Shown here: positions 1 through 11,354 of the stretch, piece after piece | Layout: each line of letters begins with the position of its first letter | How positions within the stretch are numbered: the stretch's first letter is position 1 | Assembly: GCA_033297075.1 (NCBI GenBank) | Contig: MU858088.1 | Coordinates: 1-64,000, forward strand | DNA: 64,000 nucleotides | Reading direction: 5' to 3' | Source of the DNA: Rhypophila decipiens | Lineage: Eukaryota > Ascomycota > Sordariomycetes > Sordariales > Naviculisporaceae | Program-made: the position numbers and the translations under genes | Notes under the pieces: generated by a model | Seen by the model: the letters and a program-made list of their open reading frames with translations, nothing else | The model's database searches: none | What the model was told of the DNA's origin: nothing

Positions 1-614
1 AGTACTTACCGCGTACAACCTCCTTTCCAACTGTCAACCCCCGTTAGGCGTCCTGCCTTGCAGTCTGTACCTACCCAGGTGTCAGGTTGTAACATATACT
101 TAGAAAAAAAAATACTATATAAAGATAATATTAGAACTTACTTACTCTAACGTTATATAGTTATTGTAATGGGCTAAGGTAGTGTATTGCAACTAGCTAA
201 GCGTTCACAACGAAAACGCGAAACTTGAAGGAGAAAGAAGAGACGAGGAAAGAGGTCTGATGGGCTTCGCCCATCCTATATACATGATGGTGTCAGTTCG
301 ATTAGAGAGGGATAGAAAGTTCTGGAGACTTCGACGCACAGAGTGGGAATAGCTTCATCAAGGGTCGCTGGTGGGGCAGAGCCCCACCATTCTCGGTGCC
401 ACGGCCGAAGGTTGCCGAGGCCCTCACAGGGCTCAGCCCGTCACAGTTATAATGATCTTTTATAAATATGTTAACGTTAATATATAAATTTATAAAAGGC
501 TAGGGCTACTCCACCACAGCCCCCTACCCTCTCGGCCTCTTCATTAAAGTGCCTGATAATACTAGTACTTATGCTTAGCAAGCGTCCTACTAAGAGTAGA
601 ACCTGAATACTGTC
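1..614. repeat. AT-rich, hairpin-bearing probable repeat remnant
   Basis: No gene is visible. The stretch alternates AT-rich blocks (about 100-180 and 450-500) with GC-rich segments that contain two short perfect hairpins. One is GATGGGC-ttc-GCCCATC at 259-275 and the other is GGTGGGGC-aga-GCCCCACC at 370-388. This texture resembles degraded fungal LTR or transposon sequence. No coding domain or terminal repeat pair was found, so the assignment is an inference. The P450 that follows ends at 615, so its 3' UTR must lie inside this stretch. Confidence 0.35.
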
Positions 615-2210
615 TTATTCTTCTCCGATATGACATCTCCCTCCCTTTATAGCAAGCAAAAAATGGTCATGGATCTCCATATCCTTGTCTGACATACCCT
701 CGGCGGTGGATACCATTGCCTTGGGGAACGTGCGAAAGAAAAGAGTCGTATTCAGACGAATTTCGGTCTTGGCCAAATGCATACCAATGCAAACTGTTCC
801 AGGCACGAGCAGTATGGTTAGCGTTGTTGCCAGAGATAACCCCATGCCGAGAAAACTCACTTCTTGAACCACCTCCCCACGCGAGGCTAGCGTCTTTCAT
901 CAACTTGGTTGCCCTCCCCTCGGTCCATCTTTCCGGATCAAATTTGTAAGGTTTCGGATAGATAGCGGGGTCTCGATGGAGACTATACGCCTGGCTAGCC
1001 ACCGTGACACCACCAGGAAACCAGTACCCGGCCAGTTCGGCCCCTTGTGCTGGAACAGCTCTCGGCAATGCAGACGGCACGGCAGTGTACAGTCGGAGAG
1101 CTTCCTCAATAACACAGTTCAGATATGGTAGCTGGCGCACGTCAGCGTCCGAAAAGGTGTTTGTCTCTGGGAGCTTGGTCGTGAGCTCGGCGACAAGCTT
1201 GTCTCTGATTGCTTGATCCTTGCAGACGGACCAAATCAGGTAGGTCAGCGTGTTGGCTGTGGTGTCGGATCCTGCAACAAGGTAGGTGCGCGCGCTCTGG
1301 GTGATCATTTCAAAGCTAAGTGCTTCTTTCTCCCCAGCCTTGAAAAGCTTGGTAAAGAGTGTGGGCTTGACGTTAACGGGATCTTCGTCAACGAGCCGAC
1401 GGTATCGGGCCAGCGACTCGTGTGCATACTGTGTGATCCTCCTAATACTAACGAGAACAGACCTGACAGCTGGGATCACTGTAGTCATCGCAGTCAAGAG
1501 TCGATACTGGAAAAGCCACGGAAAGGCAACACATATCCCACCCGCCCAGCCAATGTTGAGGACATCGTTCAGGTATTGGCCTTTTGTCCCGGCCTCGAGG
1601 TTGCCGAACGACTCTCCGAAGGAGAGCTCGCCTATGATATCCGAGGTCATTAGAAATGCCCAATGAAAGACGTCTACAAAGCCCTTGGTCTGCATCGACT
1701 CAACCATGCGATGGATTGTGAGGTCAACGCGCCGTCTGACCAGAGGCTCGACTGTCCTGAGAGAGTTGTCAGACATGGGACCTGACAAGAGCCGGCGTAG
1801 ATGTCGATGGGTGTCGATATTTCTTGTGCTGAAGAGACCCTCATTCCAGCCGGTCAACTTGTCGTAGAATGAAGTCTTGACATAAGTTTCCTTGGTGGAG
1901 TAGATGGTCTGTTTGGCCGATACATCGCAGAGATCTGCTTCGTCTGGGGTGATGCGCACGACTGGGCCGTATTTCGCGTGGAGCCTGTGCACATAGGCCG
2001 CCTTCTTGCCGAGAAGCCAGTAGAACTTCAACGGCCATGAGGTGAATTTGGTGTACCATGGGCCAGGGATGTGGGCTAGTGGTCCGCGGCTGGCTGTGCG
2101 AAGGATCTAGATACTGTGAGCGGTGAACTGGTGAGAACCTTTGAGCGAAAGCTCACCAGTGTAATGAATAGGCCAACCGCTCCAGCCAAGACATAATTGT
2201 AAGTCTCCAT
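615..2210 (-). CDS. cytochrome P450 monooxygenase
   Basis: Predicted exons on the minus strand are 2210-2157, 2106-861 and 793-615, giving 492 residues. The introns are 2107-2156 (50 bp) and 794-860 (67 bp, with branch point GCTAAC). A short N-terminal hydrophobic anchor (about residues 5-18) is followed by a proline hinge (HIPGPW). Known P450 landmarks are all present: I-helix AGSDTT at about 296-301, ExxR (EALR) at about 353-356, a PERW motif, and the heme loop WGGGSRICIG with its thiolate Cys at about 435. The heme loop only appears after the second intron is removed, which supports that splice. The protein is probably an ER-anchored oxygenase of secondary metabolism or detoxification; the substrate is unknown. 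The next gene on the same strand is a short-chain dehydrogenase, so the two may act in one pathway. Confidence 0.93.
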
Positions 2211-3440
2211 GGGGGCAAATATTTTGTCTGTCACCTGGAGTAGCAGACCAATTGCTAATAGCAGATGAAAGATTTCTTTACTCGATCAGAGATAGTCAAC
2301 GTCGAATATGTGGAGGAAGATGAACAGCCTGCAAGGACCAGTCGACCGATATCAGGGAACACGAAAGGCTTTTATATCCGGGATCTGTAACCAGAAACCC
2401 ATGCCTTGATGGATCATAGACACAAACCTTTTGCCGAGGTGTTCTCCTCCTACGACCTTGCCTGCCGAGCTCGATAGGGTCGGCTCGGCGTCATGCTGAC
2501 ATGCGTGGATATCCCCGAGGACGACTGGTCGTCCCTATTTGGTGTTCTGAACCGACCACAACCAATCATCAATTGGCTGATTAAGAGTCTGGGAATTGCC
2601 AGTCCTATCGAAAGCCTCGAAGACATCATGGCTCTGGGATCTTGACGAATCAGATATTGGGCTACCACCCATCACTGAGAGTACGCAATCCAGCCGGCGA
2701 TAACTCAAAAGCCGGGGTCCGGAGAACCCGGAGTTCCTTGGAGACGGTGCTTGATAATTCCGGCTTAGAAACGTGCCCCCGTGGTTTCGAGCAAAAAGCC
2801 ATGGATCATTGGTAAGAGCTCGGAAAATCCAGGGACTTGCTGGTGGTGATCGGAAACCTAAGTGACCGACAGACCAAGCTCATGCAACAGGTGCTCGCCA
2901 GTATGCATGCAATGATGCAATCCGACAAAACTGTTCCACCGGCATCATCGCGGGCTCAAACCGGCAGTCCGAATCGCCGTGCCGGCTCGCGTCAGGGTTC
3001 CCTCCGAGGTCTGGCTGTTTTAGGCGAGGTTAGCTCCGAGCGCCGAGACCCGGGGCAATGGATGTTTAACAAGATGACAGCTTCGCAAAACAAGACACCT
3101 GTAGACAATGATATGGCCTACATACAGCCCGAGCGAACATAAGTTGCTAACGTCCGGGAGAAAAAGTGCAAGCCACTGATTGACCGGCGCTTCGCCGACC
3201 GGACAATGACCAAGACGACCTGATCATGACATGGGAAGATGACCACCCTTTTGCCAAAAAACAATCACTACGTAGATCACCAGAGTTGAGCACAGATGAG
3301 GCTGATTGATCCATCTATACACTTACAAGGCAATTCAGGTGGGTCTACTGTACGTTAAGGGCACTATTCCCAATGTGTCATGGTGTCATGGTGTCTTGTT
3401 CATTACGTCGTAATTACGTGGATCCTCCAACATCACCGAC
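2211..3440. other. intergenic region, no supported gene
   Basis: This is 1.2 kb between the P450 start and the SDR stop. It holds the P450 promoter and the SDR 3' UTR. A plus-strand open frame at about 2837-3142 has no recognisable domain and unlike composition; it is not called. A small tandem duplication of tgtcatgg lies near 3375-3395. Confidence 0.6.
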
Positions 3441-4523
3441 CTACTCAAACGCAACGTGTAAAGCCGTCTTGTCCTCGGGCACCTCGGCCCACTCCAGCGT
3501 CTTGGCCCATAACTTGTCCTGCGTCGCCTCGCCCTGGCTCTCCGGAGAGCTGACATCCTTCTCCAGCAACGTGTAGAAGCCTTGTTCGCCCTTGTAGGCC
3601 GGGCTGACGGCCAGCTCGACGACATCGTGGCCTCCTTCGGCCGAAGTGCGCAAGGTCGGCATCTGGAGGCGGAGGTTCGGGAGCTGGGGCACCAAGACAT
3701 CCCTCTGCAGCTCATGCAGACTAACCGGTGTGTTCCTGGTGAGTGCGCGCGAGTCTGGGAAGTTGCCGGGGTTCATGGAGATGGCTGTAATCTTGCTGAG
3801 TTTCTCTTGCTAAATGCACAAATTCGGCATTGTCAGTCGATGGATGTATAGACTAGCCATGCTGATGGAAAGGGAAAAAACAACCTTCTGCAGGTATCGG
3901 TTCAGAGCGTATCCCCAAGTGGTGAGGGCCAGCTTGGATGTCGCATATCGCTGATAGCCGCGGCCTTGGACATCGTCGGCGCTGTCCAGCTCCGCGGGCT
4001 TCACAAGGAGGTCCATGTCGGGGCCAAGTGACGGCGGATATTTCTCCATGTTGTTCTTGCCGGGCCAGTGGGAATCGCTGGAAATGAGCAGCACGCGGCC
4101 GCCTTCGGGGCCAAAGCTGCCGAGCAGTCGCAGCACCAGAGCAGCATGGGACACGTGGTTCACCTGGAACGTCTTGTCGTAGCCGTCGGCAGTGAGCTCG
4201 GGGCCGGCTACGAGATTCCAGTAGTAGGCATTGCAGATGATGGCCGAAAGCGGGGGGTAAGCCCCGCTGCTGACGCCGGCGGCAAACGAGTCGGCAAACA
4301 CGTTCACGCTGGCCAAGCTGGCCAGGTCGAGCTCGTGGATCGACGCTTTGGCAGATGGAAACTGAGCGATGATGTCGCGGAGCTTCTTGGTGTTGACGTC
4401 GGAATCGGATGCGTCTCTGACGGCGAAGACTGCCGTGTGGTCGGCATAGGACTTGAGAAGAAGTTCGGCGGCGTGGAGAGCAACTGAGCCATTGGCCCCG
4501 GTAACGATTACGCTGCCAGCCAT
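3441..4523 (-). CDS. short-chain dehydrogenase/reductase (SDR)
   Basis: Two exons, 4523-3885 and 3809-3441, encode 335 residues. The intron is 3810-3884, with a slightly weak GTTGTT donor and a TTTAG acceptor. The start is the first ATG of the glycine-rich motif exon (MAGSVIVTGANG). Family landmarks are the TGxxGxx cofactor loop (residues 8-14), an NHVSH segment with the conserved Asn, the catalytic Ser in LLISSDSHW, and YxxSK (YATSK). The protein is therefore an NAD(P)-dependent oxidoreductase, longer than minimal SDRs and nearer the reductases of about 330 residues. It lies 1.2 kb upstream of the P450 on the same strand. A shared pathway is possible, but only position suggests it. Confidence 0.9.
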
Positions 4524-6108
4524 GTTCAGATCGGTCCAAGCAGCGGATGAATTAAAGCGTATTGAAAGACGCAGAGAGGCGTGGAACGAGACAATCTTGG
4601 GCCCAAGTTTTGTCGCACTGGGTCAGGTCAAAAAAGAAGTCAGGCGGGTCGCCTGTGGCTTCGGCTAGATGGTACAGTCGCCTGTACCTTTCATAAGAAG
4701 GTGGCATCGGTCCTGCTGTTGGCTTCTAGATGGCTGTGTTGGCGGGGCAGGTGGTTTGGTCTCAAATTTGCTGCTACCTTACTATACCCCCTATTATACC
4801 TCCTATTATGGGTAAGTTTTAACCCATGTCTGAGGTAGCATACCAGTATTTACAATGAAATACACAGGTATTTGGTGATGCAGCGAGTTGGTCCGAACAA
4901 AGGTACCTGACAGGGGGGTTAAACTTATGCCTGATATATGGTAGGTAAAGAAAACCCCTAGTCAGATTACTCGCCTAGATCAAAAGTGTAATTTCACTAT
5001 AAAAACTTAATTCTAGGTCAAATTCAAGGTATTATAGAACTTGGTCCGAAAAAGGTATAAGACAGGGGGTTTTCTTTATGCATAATACGTGGTAAAGACG
5101 ATAGGATAGATGAGACTATCTGCGATGCTATTTCTAGCCTCTTTAGACTGGATTGTGCTCAGTTAACTTGCCTTAGCTTCTAAAAAACATGGCTTGTTCA
5201 AACCGCGTCCAAGTGTTGTTCGTCTCACGGTAGGAAGTGAAGTTGGTGTTGAACTTACTCCGGTTGCCGCGCACCCAGAGGTTGTGAAGGTCAAAATTCT
5301 GTCTCAGTGCTCTCCACGTGATCGGCAAATCTTCTTGACCAGACGAACGAAAGGTGCCGGTGAGTGGGTGACACGAAGGACTCAGCTGTCTCCGCTCACC
5401 TCAATAGACACCCCTGAGCTCCAGGCTCCAGCTGTCAGGTGGGGCCAGACGTCAAAATGGCCTCATTCAGGTTCCAACACGCTGGAGTCAGCCCACTCAT
5501 GAACATGCGACGACAAAGACGAGACGCTGAGATATTTCTGTCAAGGCTTCCACTATTGGCTTCATACCTACCGAATTTGGTTGCACGAACTGAGAAATGG
5601 GTCGATGGAATGTCAGTGAATCATCCAAGAGGTGATTTATTTTGCCAGTTTGCTTGATCTGGCTTGTGTTGTAAAAAGATGGAGCCAATCAACCGCCAAA
5701 AACGACGACGGTGGGCACATCCGCGACGTGTCACAGGGCAGGAAGTCCACTGCGGAACCGCTGTGGGTATCCCCGGTACCCGGAATAGGGGCTGTGCCAA
5801 GAACATTGGCAGTTCATCGGGCGGGTTGGCAATGCCTCAAATATAGGGTCATTCTTGCTTGTGACATCAACAAACCCCATTCCGGCCCAACAAAAGAGCT
5901 CATTTCATCCCAAGGCCATTGATACAAAAAGTAGCAGCAGCGACACCTCAGTGTTTTTCGAGGGCCACATCCACTCTCGCCTGGCTCACCAACCAGCAAC
6001 CGTCACTTCTCAGCACTCAGATTTCTCTCAAGAACAAACACCTTTCCAGACTCGTTCCGGAGCACCAGAAATACCCAACAGCGGTCATACCAATATATCA
6101 GCATCACA
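4524..6108. other. intergenic region with AT-rich direct repeats
   Basis: 1.6 kb between the divergent SDR and lactate dehydrogenase genes. The segment 4770-5130 is AT-rich and contains two diverged copies of one sequence (annotated separately). No gene with a recognisable domain was found. The last 250 bases form the LDH promoter and 5' UTR. Confidence 0.6.
4888..5104. repeat. two diverged direct-repeat copies of about 60 bp
   Basis: The segment beginning TTGGTCCGAACAAAGGTA at 4888 recurs from 5041 as TTGGTCCGAAAAAGGTAT. Similarity continues through a run of Gs, TTATGC and a TGGTA..AAAG block for about 60 bases. The copies are 153 bp apart and separated by AT-rich sequence. They are probably remnants of a dispersed element or an old tandem duplication. 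Confidence 0.6.
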
Positions 6109-7107
6109 ATGACAGGACACGCCAAGGTTGGTTCATCCGACTCGCTTTTTGAACCCGTTCTAACATAATTTCGACAGTCCCACAAGGTCGCCATCATCGG
6201 CGCTGGCTCCGTAGGCGCAACAACAGCCTATGCGCTTCTCCTCTCTGGTCTCGTCGCCGAGATCGTCCTAATCGACATTGACGAGAACCGCGCAATAGGA
6301 GAAGCCACAGACATGGCCCACGCCGCGCATTTCACTCAGACCAGAATTCGGGCGGGGACCTACGCAGACTGCGACAATGCCGCCGCTGTGATCATCACAG
6401 CCGGCGTGAACCAAAAGCCAGGACAGTCTCGTCTCGACCTCGTAAAAACCAACTACGCCGTTTTCGAGTCCATGGTGCCTCAAATCGCGGCCGCCGCTCC
6501 CGACACGATCCTCATAGTCGCCACCAACCCAGTCGACGTGCTCACCCACGCAGCGCACAAGTTATCCGGCTTCCCCGTCCAGCGCGTAATTGGATCAGGA
6601 ACAGCCATGGACACGACGCGCTTCCGCCACGAGCTCGGGAAGGCCTACTCGGTCAACCCGCGCAACGTGCACGCCATCATCATTGGCGAACACGGTGATT
6701 CGCAAATTCCTGTCTGGTCCCTGGCCACCATCGGCAGCATGCGCTTAAAGGATTACTGCTCACAGGCTGGGAAACCATTCGACAAGGAACACACGGATGG
6801 GGTGTCGAAGCGGACCAGGGAAGCCGCTTACGAGCTTATCAAGCGCAAGGGAAAGACCAACTACGGAGTTGCATCGGTGTTGGTTAGCATACTGGACCCG
6901 ATCATCAATAATGCTGATGCGATCGTTACGGTGTCACGAGTGGGGAACTACGAGGGAGTGGAGGATGTCGCGTTGAGTATGCCTTGCAAGTTGAACCGCG
7001 ATGGCGCGCACCAGGATGTCCCGCTGTTGTTGGATGCGGATGAGAGGGAGGCTGTGAGGAAGAGCGCGCTTAGTATCAAGGAGGTCATTGAGAGCTGCAA
7101 GTCTTAA
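6109..7107 (+). CDS. L-lactate dehydrogenase, NAD-dependent
   Basis: Exons 6109-6126 and 6178-7107 encode 315 residues; the intron is 6127-6177 (51 bp, branch TCTAACA). The first exon codes only six residues and joins in frame to the dinucleotide fold GAGSVGATTAYALL. The protein is a soluble pyruvate/L-lactate oxidoreductase. Visible LDH landmarks are NQKPG with Gln85 (the position that selects lactate; malate enzymes have Arg), Arg154 in DTTRFRHE that binds the substrate carboxylate, and the catalytic His178 in GEHGD. Length equals that of bacterial and fungal LDHs. The residue pattern is closer to bacterial LDH than to mitochondrial malate dehydrogenase. Horizontal origin is possible but not shown here. 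Confidence 0.95.
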
Positions 7108-8448
7108 TCGACGCTTGATGGGGTCACGATTGGAGTCAACCGGGATGTTGATGACTTGTCTGCTTCTTTTGTTGGATTGATGGCATTATCATTGGCTTTG
7201 GAGGCTGCTGAAGCTTGTGGTTTTTGCGGGATTTATTAGCAGGCCCGCGTTGGTGTTGGTTTGTTTGGTTACGCTCGACGTTCACATCTCGACTTCGTTA
7301 CGGGTTAGAACAAAAGATACCCTTCCGCTCATCCATTTACGCAATGTTATTCTGGTTGCATTGAAGAAACTTGGGACTTTTGATCTGAAACACAAAGTGG
7401 CGCGAGAAGTTATGCGCTGTGGGTAATGCGCTTTAGGACTGCGCCGATGCAAACAAGACTTTTGCCGGGGAGTCGCTGAAAGAAGAGGACGGTAGAAGGC
7501 GACAAGCTTGACTTCCTTTTCTGCGACCGAAGGAGGTCTTGTGTAACTTCGTTGAACTATCATGAAACGGGGCATAGCGACCAAGGATTTGACGCCGATG
7601 AGACAATACCAAAATAATTCAGCACTAAATCCCAGCGGAATGGTTCACACTACCCTTTGAGACAAGCTAGAGAGTCGATAAGCGCGCTGAGGTTAAAACC
7701 TCCCTGAGAGATGTTGTTAGTTTGCAGTCAGTAATTCTATGGCCACGATGCTCTTGTTAGTAATCTTGGCGAGCTATATCGGCGTCGGTTCCAGTCTGTC
7801 GGGTCAATCTGGAGAGCGAGGACTGAAAATGAGGCGTCCTCATCCAACCGTTTGCCAACTGTCAACCCACTGAGGACAGACGGAGATGGGCCTGCATAGC
7901 CGCCGGTTGCCTCTGAGAGGTCGCCCATGACAAACCCGCTATTCCGCTAACAGCCGCAGGCAGCTGTCCCCATAAGATTACTGTTAGTGGCTGTGTTGGT
8001 GCTTGTGCAACACATCCCACACTCTCAATTTCATATACCCTCCAAAATCCGCCATCCGGCCGCTCTGATTGGCCAATCCGCGAACGGTGTCGGCCGGTAG
8101 GGATGCAGCCCACACAGGCTTATTCTCAGTTAGCACCAGCTGCGCCCACACGGCCGACCGGTTCCCCACAACGCCGCAATTCGTGACCGGGCATAATCTG
8201 GGTGAGGACGGGATGGATTGCATCGCCTTATAGGCGGAGGGCGTGTGACGCTGATCTGATATCTCATATTGGATCATGGATATATAGACCCTCAACCACG
8301 TCGACCTTGAGTTTTCGGGCCATTCGTTAATTTCAACATCAATACCAACACCAAAGTGTCAATACAAACAAGCCTCACCATTACCACGTTCAATCGAATC
8401 TTGCAACCATTCAGACCCAAGTAAACAACCAAAGTGCAAATCTTCACA
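7108..8448. other. intergenic region, nothing recognised
   Basis: 1.3 kb between LDH and the amidoligase-like gene. Short open frames exist on the minus strand (7984-8295 and 7862-8113), but they have no domain and no consistent splice signals. A TATATAG at 8281-8287 lies about 165 bp before the next ATG and could be its TATA element. Confidence 0.55.
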
Positions 8449-9708
8449 ATGCCTCACCACGTCCGGGACCGTGACGGTGACCACCATCACCACCATCATC
8501 ACCACTCTCACAATTCCCACCACCGCCGCCACTCCCACTCACCCCAACCACGACGAACACCTGAATTCCGCTTCGCAATCGAAATGGGCCTCCTAGTGCG
8601 AAGCCGCGTGCTCGACCACACAACCATCCTCGGCCTCCAAAAAGAACTCAGCAGCCGGCTCACCCTCGCCGGCGTCCGAAACCACCACATAGCCGGGGGG
8701 GACTCTTCCTCCTCCTCCTCTAATCATGAAGACTTCAAAAACTGGACAATCTCCTCTTCTCTAGCAATATCCTCCAAGCCAAAAGAACACAAATTCGGTC
8801 TACGCCTGATTTCCCCGTTCATGCAATTCTCTTGGTTTGCCATCTGGAAAGCCCAGCTGCGGACTGTGCTCTCTGTGTTGAATACAGATTTTGAAACGAC
8901 CATTACGCATCAGTGCAGTACGCATATTCATCTTGTTCCTACGAAAGGGTACTGGCGCTTGTCGCACGCGATATCGCTGGCTCAGTCGGCGGTTTATTAT
9001 GAGAGCGTCATTGACAGGCTTGTCCCGCTTTATCGGAGAAAGACCATCTGGGCCAAGTCCAACCGGTGGAATAAATATTTGGGCAAATATCCCATGTCTG
9101 ATGCCCTCGACAAGATTACCTCGCAGACGACCTTTGAGGGCCTGGCAGCGAGGATGAACTGGTGCGGAAGGGACTCCCCCACTGGAAATTCCTTGCGCAA
9201 ACAGGGCGACTTTCAACATGAAGGCTTTCGCTGGAACTTCCTGGCCGCGGGGGCAACGCAGGGGTATGGAGCGATTGAATTCCGCCAGATGGGGGGCATT
9301 ACAGAGAGCGAGGATTTGATTTCTTGGATTACAATGGTTGTGCTTTTTGCGCAGGTTTCGGTGACCAAGGGGGAGGAGATTGTCAGGCCGTCTAAAGCTC
9401 CGTCTTTGGATCGGCTTGCTGAGGCTGTTTATGGCCAGGCGGAGAGGAGTAAAGTCCCCAAAGGGAGGGTTGGGTTGATCAGGGAGGGGATTTTTGGGAT
9501 GGCGGATTTACCCAACAGTAGTACTGAGGGGGAAGGGGCTGGGCCGGATCCCAAGGTTATCACTATTGACGAGGACCAGAGGTTGAGGTGGGTTGATAAA
9601 GAGGGTGGTGGTGTTGGGAATACCGTTGCGAGAGCGAAATACTGGAGTTTGTTGGAGGATTTGAGCCCGCCAGAGGATGGTCAGATCTTTGTTGAGAAGC
9701 ATTGGTGA
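8449..9708 (+). CDS. putative amidoligase (amidoligase_2 family)
   Basis: A single exon of 419 residues. The ATG at 8449 is preferred because the frame upstream offers only a GTG. A His/Asp/Arg-rich low-complexity head (first about 40 residues, including an unbroken run of eight His) precedes the folded part. The folded part shows family landmarks: RFAIEMG near residue 42, CSTHIH (the usual C-x-x-H-V-H core), and RWNFLAAG..AIEFRQMGG (the R-x-x-x-N and TIEFR block). Members of this ATP-grasp/glutamine-synthetase-like group are thought to form amide bonds between a carboxylate and an amine or peptide. Fungal members are uncharacterised. The second acid of the usual E-x-E motif appears to be Gly. 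The His run could bind metal. Confidence 0.85.
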   Translation: MPHHVRDRDGDHHHHHHHHSHNSHHRRHSHSPQPRRTPEFRFAIEMGLLVRSRVLDHTTILGLQKELSSRLTLAGVRNHHIAGGDSSSSSSNHEDFKNWTISSSLAISSKPKEHKFGLRLISPFMQFSWFAIWKAQLRTVLSVLNTDFETTITHQCSTHIHLVPTKGYWRLSHAISLAQSAVYYESVIDRLVPLYRRKTIWAKSNRWNKYLGKYPMSDALDKITSQTTFEGLAARMNWCGRDSPTGNSLRKQGDFQHEGFRWNFLAAGATQGYGAIEFRQMGGITESEDLISWITMVVLFAQVSVTKGEEIVRPSKAPSLDRLAEAVYGQAERSKVPKGRVGLIREGIFGMADLPNSSTEGEGAGPDPKVITIDEDQRLRWVDKEGGGVGNTVARAKYWSLLEDLSPPEDGQIFVEKHW

Positions 9709-10678
9709 TCATGATGATGGAGGCTTGATACGTTTTGCTCCCTGGATGGCGCAGGGGGACATTGTTTGGATGATGGTTGGGATTGTACCACCACAAACGT
9801 TGGGGGATATTAAATGTACTTTTATGACCAAGATACCCGGGAAGGTGAAGGATATTCTTTATTTCCTCTTCCTATTTAGCTTCTCTCTGTTTCTATTCAC
9901 ACTCAAGCTTGAACTACAAATTGCCTCGGCTATCTGCCTTGGAAACTGTGCCAAAAACCCCGTGCAGCCAGACCCGTGCCGGGCTGATTGTTTTGTGTTG
10001 CACCGGCCATCTGACCGCTGCTGCCTGGCAATGTGGCTCAGGGTCTCTCTACTGATAAACTAGCGAGTGTTGACTCCAGGACCGGTCTCTTGCCTGTATC
10101 CTGCTAAGTTTGCACGGTGACTAGTCACGAGGGTTACCGGTGCCTCGGGAGCAGTAATCCCGGCCAACAGTGCAATTCTACTGCTGAACAACCAACATAA
10201 ATGGAGACACTGCATATCGCTTGTGCTGTTGGTTCCTAGCCTTCGGTCTTTGGTATAATCTAGGTTGTAGTGAAGGATCGGCACTATTGCTCTGGAGGGT
10301 GCGTGATGTAGCATGGTAACCCAAGGTAGTGTAAGGTAAATGTTGGTTGTTAGTTGGGACAATTAATACTCCCCTTCAGCCTGCAATTTGTGGTGGTCAT
10401 GGTGACAGTGCAAGATCTTGGCATACCGCCAACGATTCACCAACAAACAGCGTTACTATGCGGTTGGCGTTTAGTTTTCAACTGTGAGCAATATTCTGAC
10501 CTCGGGATCCCATCAGTTGGTGGCGAGGCATATATGAAGCAAGACGAGGAGTGACGGGACAGCGCCCCATCCGCGTAGATCAAATTAAGAAGAAATATAT
10601 AAATAATAGAGTCTTGTCCGCACCGAAATCAAGTAACTCCAACCCTCTTTTCTTTCAATAAGAGAACAGACATCCAAG
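9709..10678. other. intergenic region / promoter of secreted protein gene
   Basis: 0.97 kb. No gene recognised. It contains a perfect 12 bp palindrome GTGACTAGTCAC (10117-10128). The 3' part is the promoter of the crystallin-like gene. Confidence 0.55.
10596..10605 (+). promoter_or_regulatory. TATA box of the crystallin-like gene
   Basis: TATATAAATA lies 74 bp upstream of the ATG at 10679. The position and match are good for a fungal TATA element in front of a highly expressed secreted-protein gene. Inferred from sequence only. Confidence 0.5.
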
Positions 10679-11354
10679 ATGCTCACACTCAAGTCCCTCG
10701 TCACCTTGGCCGCCATGGCTGTCTTCTCGGCCACCGCCGCACCCGCACCCGCCCCTGAACCTGAGGCTGCACCCAGCCCTGCCAGCGGTGACTTCATCAT
10801 TGCCGTGGCAGTGCCGGAAGATTCCTTTTCCATCGCTGCCCACCCGGGTGAGGGCTGCGTCAAGCTCTGCCAAGATCACTACTTCCAGGGGACCTGCTAC
10901 ACGATTTGCACAAACGATGGTCAATGCGGTAAGCGGTAGCAAGTAGAGGACCATGATGTTTGCGACAATGTGCTGATGTCTTGTGCAAACTCACCAGCTA
11001 CCCTGTCCGGTGGGCTCAACGATTGGGCCAGTTCGATTGATGTCGTCAACTGGCCGGCTTGGGAGTGCACGTTTTACCAGTAAGCGAGAGCAAATTGGCG
11101 GTGCCAAGACCACATACTGAAAGTATCAAATCATCTCAGACACGCCCAATGCCAAGGAGCCTCTTTCACCACGCATTACGACGAGTCGTTGCACGACAGT
11201 GGTGGGTGGTGGGCGGACAGGATCAGCTCTATCAGATGCTCCTATGTAAGTCCACTCCTCTGCGGTTGTCTTTGGAAGGGATATTTACCAGCAGAGATGT
11301 CAGTGCTAACACCAATTTGCTCGGATTCAGCGGTGTGGTTCGCCCTTCTGTTGA
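10679..11354 (+). CDS. secreted beta/gamma-crystallin-like protein
   Basis: Four exons (10679-10928, 10998-11079, 11140-11245, 11331-11354) encode 153 residues. The introns carry branch points CTGAT, ACTGA and CTAAC. A signal peptide (about residues 1-20) leads into a Pro/Ala/Glu spacer and then a cysteine-rich domain. The domain has two Greek-key-like halves: DHYFQGTCY paired with NDWASSI, and FYQHAQCQGASF paired with ADRISSI. The pattern (aromatic-x-G strand followed by D/N-x-x-S-S) is that of beta/gamma-crystallins, and the D/N-x-x-S/T-S stretches are the usual Ca2+-binding positions. A disulfide-stabilised extracellular protein is expected. The role is unknown; effector or antimicrobial functions are possible. 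If the last intron were retained, the C terminus would differ. Confidence 0.82.

Noticed and set aside
2837..3142. Plus-strand open frame of about 100 codons between P450 and SDR
   Set aside because: No domain, no signal peptide, no splice partner; composition does not look coding. Could be a relic but cannot be supported.
3853..4539. Long Arg-rich minus-strand frame over the SDR gene
   Set aside because: Shadow of the SDR coding frame; high Arg content is typical of an out-of-frame reading of GC-rich code.
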